A stretch of 64,000 nucleotides of DNA. Source: Syntrophaceae bacterium (GTDB lineage Bacteria; Desulfobacterota; Syntrophia; Syntrophales; UBA2192). The stretch covers positions 930,001-994,000 of the forward strand of contig JABLXY010000001.1 in NCBI GenBank assembly GCA_013177795.1. Reading direction: 5' to 3'. Below the pieces are notes generated by a model that did not search any database, had not been told where the DNA came from, and saw nothing but the letters and a program-made list of their open reading frames with translations. Shown piece after piece: positions 28,029 to 35,184 of the stretch (its first letter is position 1; every line of letters begins with the position of its first letter). The position numbers and the translations under genes were made by a program.

Positions 28029-28970
28029 CTACTGCCACTTCAGGTCGGGGTATTTCCGGGTGTACTCGGCCAGGATTCTTCCCACGCTCTCGTGGGCCGG
28101 CTTGTCCGGGCTGCAGTACTCCAGCGCCCGGTGCCATGGCCTTCCGTCATAAGAGGCCCACAGGACGTGAGACCCCACGCAGCTGTTCGTCTTTGCGTCG
28201 TAGGCGTAAGGGCGGGTGAACTCCAGCCGGTACTTTGCCCCGGGGTTCTTCTTCGCCGCCACGTCGCGCTGCAGGGCCGACATGTAGCTGGCGCAGACGG
28301 TCGCACCGCTGACCTTCGGGTCCGCCGCCGGCGGCTTCGGGGTGACCTTCGGGGGCGGAGGCTCCACGGGGGTGATGTTGTTCTTGGCCAGCTGGTCCTT
28401 CACGACGGAGAGCACCATGCCGTCGCTCACGCCGAAGAGCCGGAGCCACTTGTACTGCGTCTGATAGGCCTCCCCCTCAGGGCGCCCGAAGTCGAAGGCC
28501 GACTGGTAGTTTGTGTGCCAGTACTCATGGATGAGCAGGGAGAGCTGCTCCAGCCGGGCGAGGCGCTGGGCCTTTTCCCTGGTCATCTCGGGAGTCAGCG
28601 GCCGGCCCGGGTTGCGGGACAAGTCGAAGAAGCTTTTGTAGAGGTGGATCGTCGTGATGCCCGACCAGGAATACACGTGGGCATAGGCTCCCGCCATATA
28701 GCCGATCGGGTTGTTCGTGCGGGAGTACTTCCGGCCTTCCAAATTCTTCAGGATGCCTTCCAGTTCGGCCGCCTCCTTGACCCTCCCCGACGCAGAGAGG
28801 GCCTTCACCTGCTCCCGGCCCTCGAGGATGCAGTCACGGACGATGATCTGCTCCTCCTGGGACAGGCCATACTTCCAATCCCAGGGATTCAGGCCGCCGT
28901 GAACCGAGAAGGGGGAAAGGACCATCAGCACCCATGCCGCCGCAAGCAGGAGGATCATCTGTCTTCTCAT
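28029..28970 (-). CDS. Exported putative zinc metallopeptidase
   Basis: The 313-residue product has a signal peptide (about 1-25). The motif LLIHEYWHTNYQ contains HEXXH, and a nearby acidic segment (PEGEAYQTQYKWL) could give the third zinc ligand, which suggests a metallopeptidase. A Pro-rich hinge (VEPPPPKVTPKPP) leads to a C-terminal domain with three Cys. I know no close family, so activity is inferred only from the motif. It lies 21 bases after the next exported-protein gene on the same strand. Confidence 0.6.
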   Translation of the reverse strand: MRRQMILLLAAAWVLMVLSPFSVHGGLNPWDWKYGLSQEEQIIVRDCILEGREQVKALSASGRVKEAAELEGILKNLEGRKYSRTNNPIGYMAGAYAHVYSWSGITTIHLYKSFFDLSRNPGRPLTPEMTREKAQRLARLEQLSLLIHEYWHTNYQSAFDFGRPEGEAYQTQYKWLRLFGVSDGMVLSVVKDQLAKNNITPVEPPPPKVTPKPPAADPKVSGATVCASYMSALQRDVAAKKNPGAKYRLEFTRPYAYDAKTNSCVGSHVLWASYDGRPWHRALEYCSPDKPAHESVGRILAEYTRKYPDLKWQ

Positions 28971-28991
28971 GGACCTGTCCTTTCCCGCCGG

Positions 28992-29414
28992 CTATGCCCA
29001 GCGTTGGTAGAGGTGCTCGACCTTGTCGCCCTTGAAGACGACGTGCACGGTCATCTTCCGGCCGCCGGGGAATTCCAGCAGGCCTGCCACGACGAAATAG
29101 CCTTCCTCGGCTCCCGCCGCCTTCGGGACGAACCGGCCTTTTCCGTATTTCGCCATGGAGTCCCGGAAGTGGCGGAGCCCCTTCTCGCCGATATCGCGCC
29201 TGAAGCGGTCGCTGCCGACCTGCAGGGCAGCGGCAAACTGGCCTTCCAGGGTGCGGTCGATGAACCAGACGGCGCGCTGGGCGTAGGACTGGCCCACGTC
29301 CTGCGGCGGCGCGGCGGGGGCCTTGGCGGCCGTGGGCTCGGCGTACATCACGACAGCGACAACGAACGAGAGGGCAAGGAGGGCCCCCGCGATGCGGCAT
29401 GCCGTTTCTCTCAT
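28992..29414 (-). CDS. Small exported protein, nuclear-transport-factor-like pattern
   Basis: The 140-residue product has a signal peptide (about 1-30). A helical segment (AQRAVWFIDRTLEGQFAAAL) precedes two beta-strands (GYFVVAGLLEF, KMTVHVVFKGDKVEHL), as in DUF3887/NTF2-like domains; this match is tentative. ATG 29414 follows GAAAGGAACC. It is probably transcribed with the putative peptidase gene downstream. Confidence 0.6.
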   Translation of the reverse strand: MRETACRIAGALLALSFVVAVVMYAEPTAAKAPAAPPQDVGQSYAQRAVWFIDRTLEGQFAAALQVGSDRFRRDIGEKGLRHFRDSMAKYGKGRFVPKAAGAEEGYFVVAGLLEFPGGRKMTVHVVFKGDKVEHLYQRWA

Positions 29415-29591
29415 AAAAGGTTCCTTTCTCGATGCGGAATCGTCGAGAACCGATGCAAGAAACAAACCATTCTCTGCCGCTTGCCGGCCATGCCGGCATC
29501 GAGGAGATCCTTGCCAAACCCCCGGGCCTGACCTATGATGTCCGCACGATGGAATCCCGATTCCTTGATTGCCCGGACGGGGGATAACGGA

Positions 29592-29912
29592 ATGCAGAAG
29601 GAAACGAGCCCTTACGCCTGCCACGTGTTCGTCTGCACCAACGACCGCCGCGGCGAGCGGAAGTCCTGCGCCGACGGGGGCGGCAATGCGGCATTGAAGA
29701 AGGCTCTGAAGGACGAGGTGGAGAAACGCGGCTGGAAGGGCCGGGTCCGCGTATCGTCCAGCGGGTGCATGGGCCTCTGCGGCAGGGGGCCCAACGTGCT
29801 GCTCTATCCGCAGAGAACATGGTTTCCCGCGTCCTCGCCGGAAGACGGCGAAAAAATCATCGGGGAGATCGAAGTCCTGCTCTCCGCGGAAGAGAAAGGG
29901 GCGTCCCGTTGA
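29592..29912 (+). CDS. Thioredoxin-like [2Fe-2S] ferredoxin
   Basis: The 106-residue protein has the Cys pattern of thioredoxin-like ferredoxins: ACHVFVC near the start, then C26 (RKSCADGG), then SSGCMGLCGRGPN. It should bind one [2Fe-2S] cluster. Its TGA overlaps the TTG start of the dipeptidase gene, so the two are translationally coupled. Confidence 0.85.
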   Translation: MQKETSPYACHVFVCTNDRRGERKSCADGGGNAALKKALKDEVEKRGWKGRVRVSSSGCMGLCGRGPNVLLYPQRTWFPASSPEDGEKIIGEIEVLLSAEEKGASR

Positions 29913-31000
29913 ACCGCCGACGGTTCCTGCGAATGCTTGGCCTCCTCGGCCTGGCACTGGGTGCCGGTGAGATCCCTGCATGGGCCGACACCGCACCGAA
30001 GAGCGGCAGACAGAATCCCCTCGGAGGTCTCCGCATCATCGATGCCCACGCGCATCCGGACAGACTTCACCTCACGAAACACGAACCGGATGAATCCTCC
30101 TCCGTCTCGGCCATGACGGAAATGGGCATGGCGGCAAGCGTCTTTTCCGCCGTCGGGGACCGGGTCCATCTCTCCGGCGGACGCCTGCCCGGACCGGAAC
30201 GTTTCCAAACGATGCGCCAGCTCGATTTCTGGAAGGACGGCATCGTCAAGTCCGGAAAGGTCAAGCTCGTCCTGAAATCCGCCGACATCCCGCCGGCTCC
30301 GAAGCCCGGGGATGCACCGGGGTGCATCCTCGCCATCGAGGGCGGAGACCCCCTGTCAGGCAATCCGGACCGGGTCAACGAGTTCTACGATTACGGCGTG
30401 CGCCTCATCACGCTCATTCACTACAGGAACAACGAACTGGGCGACTGCATGAAGAGCTGGACGGGGCTCAACCCCGGGCCCCGCAACGGGGGGCTCACGG
30501 CAGACGGGCGCAGAGTCATAGAACGGATGCAGAACTTGGGCATGGTCGTCGACGTGGCCCACGCCGACTCGCGGACGCTCCGGCAGATCGCCGAGATCAC
30601 GCAGCGGCCCGTCCTGGATTCCCACGGCAGCCCCTGTGCGCTGGCCGACACGAACCGCTGCGGACGCTTCCGCACATGGACGGACATGGAAACGATCGCG
30701 AAGACAGGGGGTGTCGTCTGCACTTGGACGTGGGGGATGACGCAGGGCAGGACGAAGAGGGAGACGTTCCGTGACTGGGCCGCCGAGATCAGGGAGATGA
30801 AAAGACGGATCGGGATGGAACACGTCGGCCTGGGGACCGACGGCGGGGGCGGCATCCCGCGGTTCGTGAGCGGCTACCGGGACATCCGCGATCTCTCTCA
30901 CCTCGTTTCGGCCATGCTGGACGAGGGCTTTTCGCTCGCCGAGATTACCGCCTACATGGGAGGCAACACATACCGGGTGCTCGAGGCCTGCATCGGTTAA
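29909..31000 (+). CDS. Tat-exported membrane dipeptidase (family M19)
   Basis: The 363-residue protein begins with a twin-arginine signal (NRRRFLRMLGLLGLALGAG). Family M19 zinc-site motifs follow in order: DAHAHPD, IEGGD, VDVAHADSR, LDSHGSP, and a C-terminal GTDGGGG. These enzymes hydrolyse dipeptides, including D-residue substrates, outside the cytoplasm. I use TTG 29909 because GAAAGGGG precedes it and the signal starts there. The end overlaps the convergent cytochrome gene by four bases. Confidence 0.88.
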   Translation: MNRRRFLRMLGLLGLALGAGEIPAWADTAPKSGRQNPLGGLRIIDAHAHPDRLHLTKHEPDESSSVSAMTEMGMAASVFSAVGDRVHLSGGRLPGPERFQTMRQLDFWKDGIVKSGKVKLVLKSADIPPAPKPGDAPGCILAIEGGDPLSGNPDRVNEFYDYGVRLITLIHYRNNELGDCMKSWTGLNPGPRNGGLTADGRRVIERMQNLGMVVDVAHADSRTLRQIAEITQRPVLDSHGSPCALADTNRCGRFRTWTDMETIAKTGGVVCTWTWGMTQGRTKRETFRDWAAEIREMKRRIGMEHVGLGTDGGGGIPRFVSGYRDIRDLSHLVSAMLDEGFSLAEITAYMGGNTYRVLEACIG

Positions 31001-31875
31001 CCCTGCGAGGGGCTCCCCCCGGGCGGCTTTTCGCTCCCCGGCTTCGATTCGCCCGGTTCCTCCGGGGCAGCAGCCCCGCTCTCCCCGCCCGCTTCCCCCG
31101 GCTCTTGAGGCGATTCCGCGGCGGCCTCGGCGACCGGGGCTTCCTCGAGGGCCGCAGTTCCCTCGGGAGGGGACGCCGGAGGTTCCGCCCCTACCGCTGG
31201 CCTCTCACCCTCGATCTCCCCGATCCACAGCGGGTGGCGGTGCTCCGCGTAGTCGAGGCGGACGGCACCCGTGAAGATCCCGCGGAGCATGGGGCGGTTC
31301 GGTTTCAGGGCAATCGCCCCGATGTGGGCCACAAAGGCAAGCACAAACAGGACAAAGCCGATGTTGTGCACCCACGTGGCCCAAAGGACGACCGCGTAGT
31401 TGAGATCGGGGGCGTAGAGGTTCTTGTAGGTCTTCACGAGCCCCGAGACGATCAGCATGGCGATGATGACGGCCATCCCGACATAGGCCAGACGCTGCTC
31501 GGGCAGGTACTTGTGGAACGGCGGCTCCTCGCCCTTGCCGAAAAAGCTCTTGATCACCTCGATCGAGGTCCGCAGGTCCCCCTTGCGCGGCATCAAGCCC
31601 CGGTCGCCCCGCAGACCGTGATAAACGGCGTGAAACAGGGCGGCAGCGACAAACACGAACGACGCCACGTAGTGGACGTTGAGCGAGACCATGTAATCCG
31701 CGGACCACGCAAGGCCCGGGACGGTGTTGATGTAGTAGCGGCTGCCCATGGGCAGCTGAAACATGCCGGACACGATGAGCGCAAGCCCGGACAGGGCGAT
31801 GGCCCAATGCTCGGCGAGTTCGACGACGCTGTGGCGGACCACGAGGTTCCGCTCACGGACAATACGGTCAGACAT
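30997..31875 (-). CDS. Cytochrome b subunit of a formate-dehydrogenase-like complex
   Basis: The 292-residue membrane protein has four hydrophobic helices with His residues placed as in FdnI-type cytochromes b: EHWAIALSG, NVHYVASFVF, FHAVYHGLRGD and VAHIGAIAL. It should bind heme b and pass electrons between the quinone pool and the Fe-S subunit. A Pro/Glu/Ala-rich tail of about 75 residues is unusual and has no known role. The start overlaps the Fe-S gene end by eight bases. No molybdopterin catalytic subunit lies nearby. Confidence 0.85.
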   Translation of the reverse strand: MSDRIVRERNLVVRHSVVELAEHWAIALSGLALIVSGMFQLPMGSRYYINTVPGLAWSADYMVSLNVHYVASFVFVAAALFHAVYHGLRGDRGLMPRKGDLRTSIEVIKSFFGKGEEPPFHKYLPEQRLAYVGMAVIIAMLIVSGLVKTYKNLYAPDLNYAVVLWATWVHNIGFVLFVLAFVAHIGAIALKPNRPMLRGIFTGAVRLDYAEHRHPLWIGEIEGERPAVGAEPPASPPEGTAALEEAPVAEAAAESPQEPGEAGGESGAAAPEEPGESKPGSEKPPGGSPSQG

Positions 31876-32872
31876 CTTTCTTTTCTTCCTTTTCCACCCT
31901 TGATTTCCTGTCGGAAAGCCACGTGATGGCCCCCGCGACAAGACCGACGGCGGGCGCCGCCAGCACGGCCTTCCCCAGACCGTCCGTCCCGGCCATCTGC
32001 CTCTCCACGCCGGGCCTCATGTGCGGCCTTCCCGGCCCCTTCTGGATCGTCGCGTCGATCCGATCGAAAGGCACCGGGGAGACGTAGAACGTCGAGGTGC
32101 CGCCGTTTTCGTCCCTCCCGTAGAGAAACCCCTTCATCTGCTGCGCGCGCCTTTCCGCCTCGGCGAGCATCCCGTCGCGCGGCCCGATGAGCATCGCTTT
32201 CTGCGGACAGGCCTCGATACAGCCGGGCGACTCGCCCCTGCCGAGCCGGTCGTGGCAGAGATCGCACTTGTACATGACGCCGTTTCCCATGTAGTCGGGC
32301 AGGATGTGCAGGTAGATGCCCACGCCGGATTGGCGCTGGGGAATCTCCCAGGGGCAGACCGTCTTGCACTTGGCCCCGCCGAAACAGAGGTCCTGGTCGA
32401 TGACGACCGCGCCGTTTTCGTGCTTGTGGTTCGCCGCAAACGGACAGATCGTCGCGCAGGCCGGGTTGTCGCAGTGCATGCAGCGGCGCGGGACGAAGAG
32501 GGTTTTCGGGACCCCGTCCACGTCGAGCTCGGCCCGGTGGACGTAGAGGTAGTTGTACGGGGTGAGACGGTCGGACACCTCGCGCTTCCGGGACCAGTCC
32601 TCTACGGTCTTCCGGGGCCAGGGCGCCGGGATGGGGTCGGCAACGGGCGGGATCTTGTCACGGTTGATCGTCTTGCAGGCCGCAACACAGGCGGGCACGT
32701 CCATGCCGGGGCAGCCGTCACAGAGGCTCAAATCGATAAGCGTCGCCAGTTTGCCTGTCCCGCGGGCCTGCGCCTTTTTCGGCCATGCGATACCCGAGGC
32801 CGCAACGGCCCCCGCGGATACCTTTAGGAATGCCCTCCGGCTCAGCCGGGGTCTGTTATCGGAGTTCCTCAT
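31868..32872 (-). CDS. Tat-exported 4Fe-4S electron-transfer subunit (FdnH/HybA-like)
   Basis: The 334-residue protein starts with a consensus Tat signal (SRRAFLK). Four Cys clusters follow, opening with CDGCPG, CMHCDNPACATICP, CFGGAKCKTVC and CDLCHDRLG, enough for four [4Fe-4S] clusters. A hydrophobic C-terminal helix (AAPAVGLVAGAITWL) anchors it. It belongs to the beta subunits of formate dehydrogenases, hydrogenases and polysulfide-type reductases. It sits between a CstR-like repressor (9 bases upstream) and the cytochrome b gene. The missing catalytic partner must be encoded elsewhere or be different. Confidence 0.88.
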   Translation of the reverse strand: MRNSDNRPRLSRRAFLKVSAGAVAASGIAWPKKAQARGTGKLATLIDLSLCDGCPGMDVPACVAACKTINRDKIPPVADPIPAPWPRKTVEDWSRKREVSDRLTPYNYLYVHRAELDVDGVPKTLFVPRRCMHCDNPACATICPFAANHKHENGAVVIDQDLCFGGAKCKTVCPWEIPQRQSGVGIYLHILPDYMGNGVMYKCDLCHDRLGRGESPGCIEACPQKAMLIGPRDGMLAEAERRAQQMKGFLYGRDENGGTSTFYVSPVPFDRIDATIQKGPGRPHMRPGVERQMAGTDGLGKAVLAAPAVGLVAGAITWLSDRKSRVEKEEKKDV

Positions 32873-32881
32873 GCTTTCCCC

Positions 32882-33145
32882 TCATGAAAGATCGATATAC
32901 CGCTGAAGAGCCACCTGGAAATCGTCCATCCCCTGCCCGTTGCCGGATGCAGACTCGGCCATGCAGCGGGCCATGTTGGCCCGGATGATGGCGCTGCCGG
33001 TCTTCTTTACCGCCGCGGTGACGGCGGCGACCTGGGTCAGGACCTCGACGCAGGGCGCCTGCGCCTCGATCATCCTCTGGAGCCCCCTAATCTGCCCCTC
33101 GATGCGCCGAAGACGCCCGAGGATCTTTCTCCGTTCACTATCCAT
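32882..33145 (-). CDS. CsoR-family repressor, CstR-like
   Basis: The 87-residue helical protein belongs to the CsoR/RcnR/FrmR/CstR family (SERRKILGRLRRIEGQIRG). Of the sensing residues, the first Cys (QAPCVEVL) and second Cys (NMARC) are present. The position four residues before the second Cys is Asn, as in persulfide-sensing CstR, not the His of copper-sensing CsoR. ATG 33145 is chosen because an upstream ATG (33175) lies inside the promoter. A perfect palindrome overlaps that promoter, so autorepression is likely. It heads the Fe-S/cytochrome b operon. Confidence 0.82.
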   Translation of the reverse strand: MDSERRKILGRLRRIEGQIRGLQRMIEAQAPCVEVLTQVAAVTAAVKKTGSAIIRANMARCMAESASGNGQGMDDFQVALQRYIDLS

Positions 33146-33147
33146 CC

Positions 33148-33166
33148 TATACCCCCTGGGGGTATA
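33148..33166 (-). promoter_or_regulatory. Repressor operator
   Basis: TATACCCCCTGGGGGTATA is a perfect 9+1+9 palindrome of the G/C-tract type bound by CsoR-family repressors. It overlaps the -10 element by two bases and lies three bases before the repressor ATG. Confidence 0.85.
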
Positions 33167-33193
33167 TTTAGCCATCCCGCCGTCCCCTGTCAA
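33165..33193 (-). promoter_or_regulatory. Promoter of repressor - Fe-S - cytochrome b operon
   Basis: On the minus strand, TTGACA (complement of 33188-33193) is followed after 17 bases by TAAATA (complement of 33165-33170). The start should fall inside the operator, which explains repression. Confidence 0.82.
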
Positions 33194-33494
33194 TCTTTTT
33201 TTTTCGGGTGGGAGCTCGATGGAATGCCGGATATGCCCGCGCTGGCGCTTTGCTTCTTTGAAGAGAAACATGGGAGGATTTCGGCACGGGGTCGAAGGCA
33301 CAGGGCAATCAGGCTCCAGGAGGGATCGTGGAGGAATGCGATGGGACCGGGAAAGCAGCGAAAGGGAGCCCCAGAAATGGCGTGGCCCTGCCGTTTCCGG
33401 CAGGGCCATCCAGGCCGAACCCCGGCGGCATACCACCGGGAACGTTTCTAGCGTTCCTTACTACCCGAACCGTTACAAAAAGTACATCGGACTT

Positions 33495-33526
33495 TGTCTG
33501 ATTTTTCCATCAGACATTGTCTGATG
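33495..33526. promoter_or_regulatory. Candidate operator with three TGTCTGAT half-sites
   Basis: A perfect palindrome CATCAGACATTGTCTGATG lies at 33508-33526. A third direct half-site TGTCTGAT lies at 33495-33502, 23 bases before its counterpart. It stands in the 535-base divergent gap between the repressor operon and the PASTA-protein gene, 155 bases before the latter. Apart from a short GAACG ... CGTTC hairpin near 33440-33455, I see nothing else in this gap. Confidence 0.5.
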
Positions 33527-33680
33527 GCCGCAGGCGGGACGCTGCAACAATACCTTGCACAATTCCGCCCATGTCACAATCCCCCCGTGATTCATATTCA
33601 GTCCATTCGTCCCGCCTCCGCAACAGATGACGCGATTTTTGCATCATAAGCCGTCATCCTTTCTATGGAGGACAGGACAC

Positions 33681-34646
33681 ATGGCATCAATTCGTTGTCA
33701 CGGAAGATTCGCTCTTGCTTTCGTGGTTATGCTGCTCGGAGTCACCGGAGCGGCAGAGACTTCTCATGGAAAGGCAGAGATCGCGGGGACGTACAAGATG
33801 TCCCTGGAACTGGTCATGCCGAAAGAAGGCACAGCCTTCAAGGTGGGGGAAAACATTTTTGTTACGATCACCTCCAGCGGCTTCACCGGCGTGAAAGTCA
33901 CCGCAAAGGACACGGCGACAGGCAGGGAGGAGGAGTTGAAGGCATCGGTGGCGAAAAGCGAGGGATCAAGCCCCCTGGCACCGAAGACGTGGATGGCACA
34001 CTGGCCGACGGCAGGAAAGAAACCCGGGACGTACCAGTTCACTGTGAGGGGCATTACAGGGAGCACGGTGGCGCCGATGATGAAGACCGTCAACGTGTCC
34101 GTCGTCCAGCCCTCGGGTCCCGCGAAGATTTCCTTTAAGGAGCCCTCGACGGGCCGCCAGGTCAAGGCCGGCGAGACGGTGAATGTGGCCGTTACGGCCT
34201 CAGGCGTCAACAAGGTGGCGTTCTTCGTCAAGGACCTCCAGACGGGAGCGGAAAAAGTCCGATCGTCCGCGCACCAGATCGGCTCCGACCATCACTCGAC
34301 CACGTGGTCCACCGAAGGGCTGCAGAAAGGCAACTACCAGATCATCGCCCGCGGCCTCGCGCCGGACGGGAAGATACTGACCGAGGAGTCGGTCACGATG
34401 ACCGTCACCGGCGGGGCGCCAGCACTGCCCGCTGCCGTAGCAGCAAAGACGGGCGAGGTGCCCAACGTTGTCGGCATGACGGAGTACCAGGCCGTGCTCG
34501 CGCTCGACAAGGCCGGGGTGAAAATCAAGCCCGCATACTACGTCTTCACCCCGAAGGAGGATGCCTGGGGCAAGGTCATCGGGCAGTCGATCCGCGCAGG
34601 CGCCAAGACCACGGAACCCATCACGATCATCGTCGGCCAGAGATAG
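33681..34646 (+). CDS. Exported protein with two Ig-like domains and a C-terminal PASTA domain
   Basis: The 321-residue product has a signal peptide (about 1-27). Two beta-sandwich units follow (SLELVMPKEGTAFKVGENIF ... and ISFKEPSTGRQVKAGETVNV ...). The C-terminal PASTA domain (VPNVVGMTEYQAVLALDKAG ... AGAKTTEPITIIVGQ) is of the type that binds peptidoglycan or muropeptides. ATG 33681 follows GGAGGACAGG. It is probably periplasmic and wall-associated. No kinase or penicillin-binding domain is attached, so this PASTA protein is atypical. Confidence 0.8.
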   Translation: MASIRCHGRFALAFVVMLLGVTGAAETSHGKAEIAGTYKMSLELVMPKEGTAFKVGENIFVTITSSGFTGVKVTAKDTATGREEELKASVAKSEGSSPLAPKTWMAHWPTAGKKPGTYQFTVRGITGSTVAPMMKTVNVSVVQPSGPAKISFKEPSTGRQVKAGETVNVAVTASGVNKVAFFVKDLQTGAEKVRSSAHQIGSDHHSTTWSTEGLQKGNYQIIARGLAPDGKILTEESVTMTVTGGAPALPAAVAAKTGEVPNVVGMTEYQAVLALDKAGVKIKPAYYVFTPKEDAWGKVIGQSIRAGAKTTEPITIIVGQR

Positions 34647-34655
34647 GGGGACACA

Positions 34656-35099
34656 ATGGATCTGAAACAGACCATCACGGAACTCGCAAAGAGCGCCCCG
34701 GGACAGTTCGAGCCCCAGAGGGACGGCTCGGCCCGGATGGAGGCGGTCATTGCGGAGCGCAAGGCCTTCCTGTCGAGGAAGAAACTCACCTACGTATGCC
34801 GTTTCCGTGTGGATGAGCCGGCCCGGGAAGTCCGGTTCTTCGAGATGCTCAAGGAGTCGGGCTTCGGCGTCTCGAGCGGCGGGGGCGACGGTGAGATGAG
34901 CCCGGGGTTCGGCTTCAAGAAGGAGAGCTACAACACCTTCGGCAAGGAGCGCGGCGGCACGATCGAGGAGCAGTCGAAGCTCTTCGGCAAGGACTATTCC
35001 TACACCTTCGACTTCGGGGCGTTCCGCGGGGCCGTCCGCAAGGCGGCCGAAGACGCGGGTTACCGCTTCGAGGTCAAGCTGATGGAGAAATCCGTGTAA
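34656..35099 (+). CDS. Hypothetical cytoplasmic protein, 147 aa
   Basis: There is no signal peptide and no recognised domain. The sequence is charged, with a Gly-rich loop (SSGGGDGEMSPGFGFKK) and natural composition. ATG follows AGGGGG, nine bases after the PASTA gene stop, so the two are cotranscribed and end at the shared terminator. Confidence 0.65.
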   Translation: MDLKQTITELAKSAPGQFEPQRDGSARMEAVIAERKAFLSRKKLTYVCRFRVDEPAREVRFFEMLKESGFGVSSGGGDGEMSPGFGFKKESYNTFGKERGGTIEEQSKLFGKDYSYTFDFGAFRGAVRKAAEDAGYRFEVKLMEKSV

Positions 35100-35128
35100 C
35101 AGGCGGGAGAACCCCCGCTGAGACGAGA

Positions 35129-35165
35129 GCGGGGCGCCCTCCGACGGAAGGCGCCCCGCTTTTTT
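35129..35165 (+). terminator. Rho-independent terminator
   Basis: AGCGGGGCGCC (35129-35139) pairs with GGCGCCCCGCT (35150-35160) and is followed by TTTTT. It ends the PASTA-protein operon. Confidence 0.9.
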
Positions 35166-35184
35166 CATGGCCTGCGGCTGCCGG

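Noticed and set aside
33145-33175. Upstream ATG 33175 as the start of the CsoR-family repressor
   Set aside because: It would place the -10 element and the operator inside the coding region. ATG 33145 has AGGGGG upstream and fits family length.
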